Positions 1 through 8,644 of a stretch of DNA of 64,000 nucleotides are shown in pieces. The DNA comes from an uncultured Roseobacter sp. Its GTDB lineage: Bacteria > Pseudomonadota > Alphaproteobacteria > Rhodobacterales > Rhodobacteraceae. The notes beneath the pieces were generated by a model. That model was given only the letters and a program-made list of their open reading frames with translations, had not been told where the DNA came from and searched no databases. Position numbers and translations under genes: made by a program. How positions within the stretch are numbered: the first letter of the stretch is position 1; each line of letters opens with the position of its first letter. The stretch is taken from assembly GCF_947491795.1 (NCBI RefSeq), contig NZ_CANLKW010000002.1, positions 298,001-362,000 of the forward strand, given 5' to 3'.

Positions 1-6
1 GCAGAC

Positions 7-831
7 ATGTTTCAGGCATCAGACAAACGCCAGGGCGCTTTTGCGTCCGCATTTACGATCCTTGCGCTGATCTATCATTCCGTTGTGCGGTCAGTGCGGA
101 AAACACATACTAACGCGTTTCTGGCCATAGGGATCAACCTGCTGCAGGCTGTGATCTTTGTCGTCGCCTTCTACGCGATGTTTTCCATTCTCGGGATGAA
201 GGGCATGGCCGTTCGCGGCGATTTCCTGCTTTATATTATGTCCGGTGTCTTTTTGTTCATGACCCATACCAAGGCGATGGGAGCGGTCGTGGCCTCAGAG
301 GGCCCGGCGAGCCCGATGATGCAGCACGCGCCGATGAACACAATCATCGCAATTGCATCCGCCGCACTGGGATCGCTTTACATCCAGGTCCTGTCGATGG
401 CTGTGATCCTGTTTGTCTATCATGTGGCCTGGACACCCATCAGCATCGAAGACCCGTTTGCGGCCTTTGCCATGTTCATGCTGGCCTGGTTTACCGGTGT
501 CGCCATCGGTCTGGTACTGCTCGCGCTCAAGCCCTGGATGCCGCAGTTTGTCACCATCTTCAACACCATCTATCAGCGCGCCAATATGATCGCCTCGGGC
601 AAGATGTTCGTGGCCAATGTCATGCCCGGATACATGCTGGCCATGTTCGACTGGAACCCACTGTTTCACTGCATCGATCAGGCGCGGGGTTATATTTTTC
701 TCAATTATGTCCCGCGTTATACGAACTGGGAATATGCCGTGATCGTCGGCCTCATACTGGTCATGATTGGCCTGATGGGCGAGTTTTACACCCGGCGTCA
801 CGCATCAATCAGCTGGAGCGCGCGTCGCTGA
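7..831 (+). CDS. ABC-2 type permease, polysaccharide-export-like
   Basis: Integral inner-membrane protein of 274 residues with about six hydrophobic segments, resembling the KpsM/Wzm-type permeases that move capsule or O-antigen polysaccharide across the inner membrane with a separate ATPase. The family call rests on overall layout: a cytoplasmic N-terminus of about 35 residues, paired helices and a basic C-terminal tail. The ATG at 7 is the first visible start, but the six bases before it are open in frame, so the true start may lie outside the window. No ATPase partner is visible here; one may lie upstream. The 3' end overlaps the convergent gene on the other strand by 27 bases. The substrate is not known. 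Confidence 0.75.
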   Translation: MFQASDKRQGAFASAFTILALIYHSVVRSVRKTHTNAFLAIGINLLQAVIFVVAFYAMFSILGMKGMAVRGDFLLYIMSGVFLFMTHTKAMGAVVASEGPASPMMQHAPMNTIIAIASAALGSLYIQVLSMAVILFVYHVAWTPISIEDPFAAFAMFMLAWFTGVAIGLVLLALKPWMPQFVTIFNTIYQRANMIASGKMFVANVMPGYMLAMFDWNPLFHCIDQARGYIFLNYVPRYTNWEYAVIVGLILVMIGLMGEFYTRRHASISWSARR

Positions 832-1800
832 CCCGGGGCTGCCGGTTCTGGCAGACATCCATTTCGCGATCATTCCGTGTTGCACGTTGGCCTGGGCTGC
901 GACGCGATAAAAGCCGATAAGTTCCCGCAAAGGCGATGAAATCCGGTCAAAGCCGGACAGAAACGCCACGATCACACCCAGCTGAACCTCGCCCTGCATG
1001 ACAAGATAGCCGCCGAATAGCAGGACGGTGATCGGTCCCAGCGCATTTAGCAGATTGAGCAAAGATTTCAGAAGGAATTTCAATACAAAGTAACGCATGC
1101 GGTTGCCAAAGATGTCATCCAGAATGCCCTTGCCGGTGTCCTCTATTTCCGAGCCTTTCCCGGATATCGTATCACCCAGATCGCGCAGCATCCTGACCCG
1201 TTCTTCGATGAGAATGTTCAGCCGCTTCTGAAGAAACGGGGTGAGAAGCACCTGCGGGATAAGAAATGCGAGAGCAAAGATTGCGATTTTCGGTTCTACA
1301 ACGAACATATAAGCGGCAACACCGATGAGCATTGCGGCATTCGCACAGGCACCGGAGAGACCTTCGCCCACGAAGCCACCCAGTTTTTCTACCTCTGCGC
1401 CAACAATGGAGACCGCTCGTCCGGAACCATCCCCGGAGTCTGTTTTGTCTTTTTCATAGAGTGTCAGTAAGTGCCGGCGGGTGTACAGCGTCGCACTCTC
1501 TGTCAGCCATGACTGATACATCCACAGCGCGTATTTTACAGCCTGGTGCAGCAGTATAATACCGGCATATGCCGCACCAAAGGTTACCAGGCGGGACACA
1601 TCCCGGGTCTCAACAACTTCGTTCACGATGCGGCGCTGCAGCTCCAGTGGGATCAGGTTCAGGACAGCCACGAGAACAGCCAGCAGACACACCGCGGGCT
1701 GGTGCCATTCACTCATCCTCCAGACATAAACCATCAGAGAATGGGCAGCCGTATCATCTCCGGTACGCGTGATACTGCGCGGCTTTGCGCTGAGCTTCAT
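805..1800 (-). CDS. ABC transporter transmembrane-domain-only protein
   Basis: A 331-residue membrane protein matching the six-helix transmembrane domain of type-I ABC exporters, but ending before any nucleotide-binding domain: there is no Walker A, no LSGGQ and no Walker B. I chose the ATG at 1800, preceded by an AGGGGAAG ribosome site about 10 bases upstream; a GTG at 1851 is possible but less well placed. The N-terminus up to about residue 25 is basic. It may be a half-transporter using an ATPase from elsewhere, or a decayed exporter, although the frame is intact. It converges on and overlaps the polysaccharide-type permease. Confidence 0.65.
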   Translation of the reverse strand: MKLSAKPRSITRTGDDTAAHSLMVYVWRMSEWHQPAVCLLAVLVAVLNLIPLELQRRIVNEVVETRDVSRLVTFGAAYAGIILLHQAVKYALWMYQSWLTESATLYTRRHLLTLYEKDKTDSGDGSGRAVSIVGAEVEKLGGFVGEGLSGACANAAMLIGVAAYMFVVEPKIAIFALAFLIPQVLLTPFLQKRLNILIEERVRMLRDLGDTISGKGSEIEDTGKGILDDIFGNRMRYFVLKFLLKSLLNLLNALGPITVLLFGGYLVMQGEVQLGVIVAFLSGFDRISSPLRELIGFYRVAAQANVQHGMIAKWMSARTGSPGSATRAPAD

Positions 1801-1908
1801 TTCGAACTTACTTCCCCTGCCTGGCCTTCTTTTGTACGCGCCGGATGCCACAGCACAAGTCGACGTCAGCCATTTGCATAACTTAGTGAACGGCCCGCAA
1901 GTTCCGCA

Positions 1909-2508
1909 CTATGTCACGACGCGCAGCGTCAGGTTCAGCCGGCCACCGTTTTCCAGCAGCGACGACGAACCAAAGCGGATACGATCCACACCGTGATACG
2001 CGAGACGCGCAGCACCCCCCATCACCACCACATCGCCGCTTTCCAGCCAGACCGACTGCGTTTTGCCACCCCGTTCTGTGCCGCCCATGCGGAACAGCCC
2101 GTCATCGCCGAGCGAGACCGAGACAACGGGCCAGTCAAACCCGGCTTCGTCCTTGTCCTGATGCAGGCCCATGCGGGCGCCCTCGCCATAATAATTGATC
2201 AGGCAGCACTCGGGCTGGCGGGTCACACCGGAGACCTCATTCCAGATCTTCAGCACAGGGTCGGGTATCGGGGGCCATGCCCCACCTTCCGGATGGGTCG
2301 CACTGTAGCGGTACCCCCGACGGTCGGTGATCCAGCCGAAATCACCCGCCGCCGTCATGCGCACGGACATCTGTTGCCCGCGTGGCGTTACGGGCACAAA
2401 CAGAGGCGCCTGCCGGACCACACCACGCAGCGCCGTCAGCACCGTCTGGCAGGCCTTCCGGTTAAGGAAACCTTTATAAATTTCGAACCCTGCGATGCTC
2501 ATTTGCAT
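1909..2508 (-). CDS. alkB: AlkB-type alpha-ketoglutarate dioxygenase (DNA/RNA repair)
   Basis: Iron(II)/2-oxoglutarate dioxygenase of 199 residues that would remove alkyl groups from damaged bases by oxidative demethylation. The iron-binding HxD is seen in the short string GLHQDKDE, the distal histidine in AYHGVDRI, and the 2-oxoglutarate-binding arginines in RLNLTLR near the C-terminus. These sit at the spacing usual for AlkB, and the length is normal. The ATG at 2508 is favoured by GGAGG ten bases upstream; the adjacent TTG at 2511 and ATG at 2502 are alternatives. It stands alone on the minus strand. No Ada-type operator is evident. Confidence 0.88.
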   Translation of the reverse strand: MQMSIAGFEIYKGFLNRKACQTVLTALRGVVRQAPLFVPVTPRGQQMSVRMTAAGDFGWITDRRGYRYSATHPEGGAWPPIPDPVLKIWNEVSGVTRQPECCLINYYGEGARMGLHQDKDEAGFDWPVVSVSLGDDGLFRMGGTERGGKTQSVWLESGDVVVMGGAARLAYHGVDRIRFGSSSLLENGGRLNLTLRVVT

Positions 2509-2577
2509 CAATCCCGGCCCTCCTGGCGCTGATCAGTAAAATTTCTTCCCGATTCCCCTCAGGCCGTGCCCTGAAAG

Positions 2578-2606
2578 GTTGCAGGGCCGCTGACCCCTCC
2601 TTATAT
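2578..2606 (+). promoter_or_regulatory. Candidate RpoH (heat-shock) promoter for dnaKJ
   Basis: GTTG at 2578-2581 is followed after 18 bases by CTTATAT at 2600-2606. This fits the alphaproteobacterial RpoH consensus CTTG-N17/18-CYTATNT with one mismatch. It lies 113 bases before the dnaK ATG. The match is by eye, and the role is inferred from the position in front of a heat-shock operon. Confidence 0.45.
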
Positions 2607-2719
2607 ACCCTGCGAACCGCATGAGGCGACCCGCTTCATGTGTAAACAGATCGGGATCAGGGCGCCGGAACGGGCCCGCGTTCCGTGTCATCGCCTTTAG
2701 TTTAAAGAGGGATCAGAAA

Positions 2720-4630
2720 ATGGCCAAAGTGATCGGTATCGACCTTGGAACAACAAACAGCTGCATTGCCATTATGGACGGCTCGCAGCCACGTGTTATC
2801 GAAAATGCCGAGGGTGCCCGCACGACACCTTCGATCGTCGCCTTCACCGATGAAGAGCGTCTTGTAGGCCAGCCGGCGAAACGCCAGGCGGTCACAAACC
2901 CCGACAATACAATTTTCGGCGTCAAGCGCCTCGTTGGCCGTCGTAATGACGACGCCGATCTTGCCAAGGACAAAAAGAACCTCCCCTTTTCTGTTATCGA
3001 CGGCGGTAACGGCGATGCATGGGTTGAGGCAAAGGGCGAGAAATACTCCCCCTCGCAGATTTCTGCGTTCATCCTGGGCAAAATGAAAGAAACCGCCGAG
3101 AGCTATCTCGGCGAAGACGTGACGCAGGCGGTTATCACTGTCCCCGCGTATTTTAACGACGCACAGCGTCAGGCCACCAAAGACGCAGGCAAAATCGCCG
3201 GTCTCGAAGTGCTGCGGATCATCAACGAACCGACAGCTGCGGCGCTGGCTTATGGCCTCGACAAAGAAAACACACAGACAATCGCGGTCTATGACCTTGG
3301 CGGCGGTACGTTCGACGTGACCATCCTGGAAATTGACGACGGTCTGTTTGAAGTGAAATCCACCAACGGTGATACTTTCCTGGGTGGTGAAGACTTTGAC
3401 ATGCGCATCGTCAACTACCTCGCCGGTGAGTTCAAAAAGGAGCACCAGGTTGACCTGACACAGGACAAGATGGCCCTGCAGCGTCTGAAAGAAGCCGCTG
3501 AAAAAGCCAAGATCGAACTCAGCAGCTCCAGCCAGACAGAGATCAACCAGCCGTTCATTTCGATGGGCGCCAACGGTCAGCCGCTGCACATGGTCATGAA
3601 ACTGACCCGCTCCAAGCTGGAAAGCCTGGTGGGTGACCTGATCAAGGCCTCGATGAAGCCATGCCAGGCTGCACTGAAAGACGCGGGCCTATCCCCGTCT
3701 GACATCGACGAGGTTGTTCTGGTCGGCGGCATGACGCGGATGCCCAAAGTGGTCGAGGAAGTGACCAAATTCTTTGGCAAGGAGCCGCACAAGGGTGTGA
3801 ACCCGGACGAGGTTGTCGCCATGGGTGCCGCCATTCAGGCCGGTGTTCTGCAAGGCGACGTCAAAGACGTGGTTCTGCTCGACGTCACACCGCTGTCGCT
3901 TGGCATCGAAACGCTGGGTGGCGTGTTCACCCGTCTGATCGACCGCAACACAACGATCCCGACCAAAAAGAGCCAGATCTTCTCGACAGCCGAGGACAAC
4001 CAGAATGCCGTGACCATCCGGGTCTTCCAGGGTGAGCGTGAAATGGCGTCCGACAACAAAATCCTCGGTGCCTTCAACCTGGAAAACATCCCGCCCGCAC
4101 CGCGCGGTATGCCCCAGATCGAAGTCACCTTTGACATCGACGCAAACGGTATCGTGTCCGTTGGCGCGATGGACAAAGGCACCGGCAAAGAGCAGAAGAT
4201 CACGATCCAGGCCTCTGGTGGTCTGTCGGATGACGACATCGAGAAAATGGTCAAGGACGCCGAAGAGAACGCGGAAGCCGATAAGGAACGCCGCGAACTG
4301 ATCGAAGCGAAAAACCAGGCGGAGAGCCTCATTCACTCGACTGAAAAGTCGGTTGAAGAGCATGCCGACAAGGTTGACCCGACCACGGTTGAAGCCATTG
4401 AGCTTGCGATTGCAGCACTCAAGGACGAGCTGGAAACGGATAATGCCGACAAGATCAAGTCCGGCATCCAGAACGTGACCGAGGCGGCTATGAAACTTGG
4501 CGAGGCCATCTACAAAGCAGCTCAGGAAGAGGGCGAAGATTCGCCTGAAGCCGCAGATGAGCCGCACGGTGGCGACGACGATATCGTCGATGCCGAGTTC
4601 GAGGACCTTGACGACGACAAGCGCGCGTAA
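2720..4630 (+). CDS. dnaK: Chaperone DnaK (Hsp70)
   Basis: Cytoplasmic ATP-driven chaperone of 636 residues that binds exposed hydrophobic stretches with DnaJ and GrpE. Residues 5-15 carry the ATPase phosphate loop ([10 protein letters not shown]); DLGGGTFD and the hinge [10 protein letters not shown] are present. The substrate-binding domain follows, and the tail ends in an acidic [14 protein letters not shown] sequence. The frame stays open to 2621, but the ATG at 2720 preceded by AGAGGGATCAG gives the standard N-terminus MAKVIGID. dnaJ follows 77 bases downstream, separated by a strong hairpin. The partner grpE lies about 47 kb away with hrcA rather than here. Confidence 0.98.
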   Translation: MAKVIGIDLGTTNSCIAIMDGSQPRVIENAEGARTTPSIVAFTDEERLVGQPAKRQAVTNPDNTIFGVKRLVGRRNDDADLAKDKKNLPFSVIDGGNGDAWVEAKGEKYSPSQISAFILGKMKETAESYLGEDVTQAVITVPAYFNDAQRQATKDAGKIAGLEVLRIINEPTAAALAYGLDKENTQTIAVYDLGGGTFDVTILEIDDGLFEVKSTNGDTFLGGEDFDMRIVNYLAGEFKKEHQVDLTQDKMALQRLKEAAEKAKIELSSSSQTEINQPFISMGANGQPLHMVMKLTRSKLESLVGDLIKASMKPCQAALKDAGLSPSDIDEVVLVGGMTRMPKVVEEVTKFFGKEPHKGVNPDEVVAMGAAIQAGVLQGDVKDVVLLDVTPLSLGIETLGGVFTRLIDRNTTIPTKKSQIFSTAEDNQNAVTIRVFQGEREMASDNKILGAFNLENIPPAPRGMPQIEVTFDIDANGIVSVGAMDKGTGKEQKITIQASGGLSDDDIEKMVKDAEENAEADKERRELIEAKNQAESLIHSTEKSVEEHADKVDPTTVEAIELAIAALKDELETDNADKIKSGIQNVTEAAMKLGEAIYKAAQEEGEDSPEAADEPHGGDDDIVDAEFEDLDDDKRA

Positions 4631-4642
4631 GCGGCGCGTGAT

Positions 4643-4692
4643 CCGGAACCCCTGCACAGGCCGACCCACGGGGTCGGCCTCTCACGTTCCGG
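4643..4692 (+). repeat. Nested hairpin between dnaK and dnaJ
   Basis: A perfect 10-base stem (AGGCCGACCC, 4658-4667, with GGGTCGGCCT, 4671-4680) closes a 3-base loop. It is enclosed by a second 7-base pair of arms, CCGGAAC (4643-4649) and GTTCCGG (4686-4692). There is no T-run, so it is not a classical terminator. It could attenuate or process the dnaKJ transcript so that less DnaJ than DnaK is made, or protect the 3' end of dnaK mRNA. The structure is seen; the role is inferred. Confidence 0.75.
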
Positions 4693-4707
4693 AAAGGGGA
4701 CACAACC

Positions 4708-5868
4708 ATGGCAAAACGTGACTATTACGACGTGCTCGGGCTGTCCAAGGGTGCCTCTGCGGACGAAATCAAAAAAGGGTATCGCCGCAAAGCCAAAGAG
4801 CTGCACCCGGACCGGAATGCCGACAATCCGGAAGCCGAGGCCCAGTTTAAAGAAGCCAACGAGGCCTATGAGGTTCTGAAGGACGCCGAAAAAAAGGCGG
4901 CCTATGACCGTTACGGACATGCTGCATTCGAAGGCGGCATGGGCGGCGGTGGCCGCCCCGGCGGCGGATTTGGTGGCGGCCAGGGCGACTTTTCTTCGGC
5001 CTTTTCCGATGTTTTTGATGATTTGTTTGGCGATTTCATGGGCGGCCAGCGCGGTGGCGGCGGCGGCGGTGGGCGGCGCGCTTCACGCGGCTCTGACCTG
5101 CGCTACAACATGCGCATCGATCTGGAAGAGGCCTTTGCCGGCAGCCAGAAAACAATCAACGTACCCACTTCTGTAAGCTGCACCAGTTGCAGCGGTTCGG
5201 GCTCCGAAGGGGGCTCCGAGCCCGCATCCTGCCCGACCTGTTCGGGAATGGGTAAAGTGCGCGCGCAACAGGGCTTCTTTACTGTCGAACGCACCTGTCC
5301 GACCTGCTCTGGCCTGGGTCAGATCATCAAAAATCCCTGTAAATCCTGTCAGGGTGCCGGTCGGATCGAAAAAGAGCGCGCGCTGAATGTGAATATTCCC
5401 GCCGGTGTCGAAACCGGAACACGCATTCGTCTTGGCGGCGAAGGCGAGGCAGGGATGCGCGGTGGCCCGGCGGGCGATCTCTACATCTTTATTGATGTGG
5501 CAGAGCACGAACTCTTCCAGCGCGAAGGCACAAACCTCTATTGCCGCGTGCCTGTCTCGATGGCCAAGGCCGCTCTGGGTGGATCGATCGAAGTACCAAC
5601 CATTGATGGCGGTCGCGGCCGTGTTCAGATCCCCGCTGGCAGCCAGTCCGGTCGCCAGATGCGGCTGCGGTCCAAAGGTATGCCAGCGCTGCGCGGCGCA
5701 GGAACCGGTGACATGTTTATCGAGCTCGCGGTGGAGACACCGGTCAATCTGACATCCCGGCAAAAGGAAATCCTGCAGGAGTTCGATGACCTGTCAGAGA
5801 ACAACAATCCGGAATCTTCCTCATTCTTTTCGTCCGTCAAAAGTTTCTGGGATTCCATGAAGGGCTGA
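4708..5868 (+). CDS. dnaJ: Chaperone DnaJ (Hsp40, type I)
   Basis: Co-chaperone of 386 residues that delivers substrates to DnaK and stimulates its ATPase. The J domain comprises about residues 1-70, with the HPD triad at 33-35. A glycine-rich linker runs from about 75 to 130 (repeated GGGG). The zinc domain has four CxxCxGxG repeats ([32 protein letters not shown]), and the C-terminal beta domains follow. This is the complete type I layout at normal length. The start has GGAAAGGGGA a few bases upstream. It follows dnaK and ends at a strong terminator. Confidence 0.98.
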   Translation: MAKRDYYDVLGLSKGASADEIKKGYRRKAKELHPDRNADNPEAEAQFKEANEAYEVLKDAEKKAAYDRYGHAAFEGGMGGGGRPGGGFGGGQGDFSSAFSDVFDDLFGDFMGGQRGGGGGGGRRASRGSDLRYNMRIDLEEAFAGSQKTINVPTSVSCTSCSGSGSEGGSEPASCPTCSGMGKVRAQQGFFTVERTCPTCSGLGQIIKNPCKSCQGAGRIEKERALNVNIPAGVETGTRIRLGGEGEAGMRGGPAGDLYIFIDVAEHELFQREGTNLYCRVPVSMAKAALGGSIEVPTIDGGRGRVQIPAGSQSGRQMRLRSKGMPALRGAGTGDMFIELAVETPVNLTSRQKEILQEFDDLSENNNPESSSFFSSVKSFWDSMKG

Positions 5869-5895
5869 ACCTGTCCAAAAGTCATATCAGACCGG

Positions 5896-5928
5896 AAAGC
5901 CGGGCGGTGCAGACTGCCCGGCTTTTTT
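5896..5928 (+). terminator. Rho-independent terminator of dnaKJ
   Basis: AAGCCGGGC (5897-5905) pairs with GCCCGGCTT (5916-5924) and runs directly into a T-tract. It lies 28 bases after the dnaJ stop. Confidence 0.9.
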
Positions 5929-5966
5929 GTCAAAACCGTTTCGCCAGAAGCGCCAACCGGACCGCG

Positions 5967-7526
5967 TTACTTCAACCACACCTCGACACGGCGGTTGGTC
6001 AGCCTGCCCCAGGCGCTGCTGTCACAGGCAACTGGCATCGCCTCGCCAAAAGCGTCGGTTTTCAGAATTGCGCGATCCGGGTCAAAAGCCTCGGCCGCGT
6101 CCAGCACCGCACGGCGCACGGCCTCTGCCCGCCGCAACGCGATGGACTGATTTGCGAGGGCCGGCCCATCGCCGTCACTGAATCCCACAAATGTCAGCTC
6201 TGCTGAATCGTAGCGTCCGCGTTCCAGCGTTTCAGCCAGACGGATGACGTTGGAGCGCGACTGGGCATCCAGACGTGCCGAACCTGCTTCGAACCTGAAG
6301 GATGTCGTCAGGCGTTTGCGCGGCCCCAGCACAGAAATCATTCTCTTCAGATCTTCCAGTGTAATCTCTGTCCCGGCGGCCTCTATCGCATTGGCCAGCC
6401 GGTCCCCCTGGGCATCCAGGGCCACCAGTTCCGGCGTCTGGTCGACAAATCCGGACCGTCTGATCACCAGCTGCGCCGCTGAAGACGTCGCATAGGAAAT
6501 GAATTCACGGCCTGTTCTGGGCAGCCTGCGTGCCGGGACATAGAGAAACATCGGTGCGGTAAGCGGGTAATCCTCTGTCTTGATCGTCTGACGCGCCGCC
6601 ACGAGATTGCGGCCACAGTCACCGCGCAACGACAACACCTGCGCCCGGTCTGTCTCAGCATAGCTTGCGAACCCCAGTGCAAACGGATCTGCGGCCACTG
6701 CCTGTGCCACGTCCGTGCCATAGAGATAGCGGCGCACATCAGCGGTGGTTTCAAGGCCTGACGGGCGCATAACCCGGTCTTCGAAGGCCTGCGCGAGCCC
6801 CGTATCCGCCCCCGGCGCATAAAGCGTGACCGGCGCGTCCGGACCGCCAAGTTCAGCCCAGTTTGTCAGCCGCCCGGCATAGGCCAGCGCCAGGTTTTCC
6901 ACCGAGACAGACCGCACCGGGTTCTGGGGCGAGACAACCGGAACCAATCCATCCAGCGCAATGACCCTTGCGCGGCGCGGGCCGGTAATGTCACCCATTC
7001 CGGCCTCCACCGCCCTTTGCTGTTCATCCCGGCGTATTTCGCGCAGGGCCATGACTATATCGGCCTCATTGGCCAGAAGGTCCGCAAAGCCTTCATCCGT
7101 GTTCGTCAGGCGAAAGAAAAAGCGGGCAACCGTTTTGCCGGTCTGGTCATCGGTCAGAGTGTAGTCTTCGTGAGATGCATCCTGTTTGAGACGCGCAACC
7201 GTGTATCCGTTGCGCTGCGCGAAACTGTCGATCAGCGCTGGCATCATCACAGCGCCCATCGAAGCCGCACCCGAAATGCGGATTTCTGCCACGTAGTCGT
7301 CGAGGCTGGGGCAGGCCGGGCCTTCGCAGGTGACACCGGAACCATCGACTGTCAGCTCACCGTAGATGGTCTCAAGCCGGTAGAATTCGCCGTCAAAGCC
7401 CAGCAGTGTGCCGGAAACCTGCACTTGCCCATCGCGCGACATCAGCGTTACGTCCCCGGCCTGTACCGGACCGCAGAGCGCCGACAGAAAAAATGCAGCG
7501 CTGAACGCTGCATGCAGGATTTTCAT
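5967..7526 (-). CDS. Periplasmic binding-protein / OmpA fusion
   Basis: Exported protein of 519 residues. It has a signal peptide of about 23 residues, then a small domain (about 25-72) with a CEGPAC disulfide-like pair. A PstS-type phosphate-binding fold spans about 75-345 (ISGAASMGAVMMPAL and related elements), and an OmpA C-terminal peptidoglycan-binding domain spans about 395-519, ending in NRRVEVWLK. The OmpA domain would tether a soluble binding protein to the cell wall, an unusual arrangement for a transport component; a sensory or phosphate-buffering role is as likely as transport. It sits downstream of an exported protein and secA on the same strand, 22 bases after the former. The ligand is unproven. 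Confidence 0.75.
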   Translation of the reverse strand: MKILHAAFSAAFFLSALCGPVQAGDVTLMSRDGQVQVSGTLLGFDGEFYRLETIYGELTVDGSGVTCEGPACPSLDDYVAEIRISGAASMGAVMMPALIDSFAQRNGYTVARLKQDASHEDYTLTDDQTGKTVARFFFRLTNTDEGFADLLANEADIVMALREIRRDEQQRAVEAGMGDITGPRRARVIALDGLVPVVSPQNPVRSVSVENLALAYAGRLTNWAELGGPDAPVTLYAPGADTGLAQAFEDRVMRPSGLETTADVRRYLYGTDVAQAVAADPFALGFASYAETDRAQVLSLRGDCGRNLVAARQTIKTEDYPLTAPMFLYVPARRLPRTGREFISYATSSAAQLVIRRSGFVDQTPELVALDAQGDRLANAIEAAGTEITLEDLKRMISVLGPRKRLTTSFRFEAGSARLDAQSRSNVIRLAETLERGRYDSAELTFVGFSDGDGPALANQSIALRRAEAVRRAVLDAAEAFDPDRAILKTDAFGEAMPVACDSSAWGRLTNRRVEVWLK

Positions 7527-7548
7527 AGAGACAGCGCCTCGCCGCAGA

Positions 7549-8541
7549 TCAGTTGCTGGCGAGTTTCAGGTCTCCGAGCGGGTTTTTCAACACCAGAAAG
7601 TCACCGACCGCATCACAGGACGGCACATCAATGCTCAGATCACGCACCACTGGCAATCCGCCGCGGGAAACGCGTACCGCCGTGGCATCCACATGGGTGC
7701 CACAGTTGGACAGGGTGACCTCGGTCTCGATGCTGAGTGCAACCGCATCCACAGCGCGCGAGGTCTCGGCCGGATATGTATAGACCTCTGTCATCAGGCG
7801 ATCTTTGTTCCGGGCGTCGCCCAGCACAGTCACAAAACCGCCGTTTCCGTCTGTCAGCGCAGATACGTGGCGGGGGGAGCCCTGCCAGACATGGCCAGCG
7901 TCACCATAGTCTGCACCATATTCACGCGCGTGGATCTGCACCCCCGTGTCACCGACGCCCTGGACAAGCACCCGGTCATACAGGCCGACGGTCGGAACGG
8001 AACCAGCAGCTTCAATGCTCTTGCCGTTTTCAAAAGAGAAGGAAAACACAGCATCGCTGGTCAGTGCGGGCACCGCGATGGAAAGTGTGCCTTCTGCACC
8101 GATTATTTCGTCAAAAACGATATTCTGATGGGTAATCGTGACGGTCTGACCGGCAAGGCACGCAGCTTTCAGGTGCAACATCACCATGGCACCGGGCTGG
8201 GTCTCGGCACGGGCTGATGTGGGGCACGCGGATCGGATCGTATACTGGGCGGTGTCAGTTTTCGTAGCCGGAGGCTCAGGATCGGCAGCGACCGCTGCTT
8301 CTGCCTGCGGAATACCGGCAGACGTAAGCGTGATATCGTGCACATCCAGCACCGAACTTTCCGGTACCTGATCTTTTCTGAGATCCGCGGGTTGCCCCAC
8401 ACTGACAATACCACTGTGTGCGACCTGCACCTGATCCCCGTATCGCTGCTGAGCGGCATCGCCGCTTTGCATAACGAAACCGATACCCAACGCGCAGGCC
8501 AGTGTGCCCGCTGCTGTCATGATCTCAGTCCGATGAGACAT
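7549..8541 (-). CDS. Exported protein of unknown function next to secA
   Basis: A 330-residue protein I do not recognise as an enzyme. The N-terminus from the ATG at 8541 carries a hydrophobic segment (about residues 8-24) that may be a signal peptide or anchor. Then comes a low-complexity Ala/Pro stretch (about 80-100), then a beta-rich region with two pairs of cysteines (SACPTSA, KAACLAG and later SNCGTH, PSCDAV) that could form disulfides in the periplasm. The start is set by AAGGA seven bases upstream; a GTG at 8559 is less likely. From memory, homologues in Rhodobacteraceae are sometimes labelled 'translocase' because they neighbour secA; nothing in the sequence supports that label. It is probably co-transcribed with the OmpA fusion. 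Confidence 0.7.
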   Translation of the reverse strand: MSHRTEIMTAAGTLACALGIGFVMQSGDAAQQRYGDQVQVAHSGIVSVGQPADLRKDQVPESSVLDVHDITLTSAGIPQAEAAVAADPEPPATKTDTAQYTIRSACPTSARAETQPGAMVMLHLKAACLAGQTVTITHQNIVFDEIIGAEGTLSIAVPALTSDAVFSFSFENGKSIEAAGSVPTVGLYDRVLVQGVGDTGVQIHAREYGADYGDAGHVWQGSPRHVSALTDGNGGFVTVLGDARNKDRLMTEVYTYPAETSRAVDAVALSIETEVTLSNCGTHVDATAVRVSRGGLPVVRDLSIDVPSCDAVGDFLVLKNPLGDLKLASN

Positions 8542-8644
8542 TTTACGATCCTTCTTCACTTCTTAATAAAGGTTAATAAATCGTAAACGGGGCTCACGTA
8601 TGACGTGTATTGGCTTTCATTTTGTCAAAAATAAGGCAGGCCTG

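Noticed and set aside
4925..5085. GGC/GGT-rich tract in dnaJ, considered as a repeat element
   Set aside because: It encodes the normal glycine-rich linker of DnaJ.
8563..8576. TTAA-N6-TTAA before the secA-linked exported gene, considered as a CtrA site
   Set aside because: The spacer is six, not seven; probably just an AT-rich promoter region.
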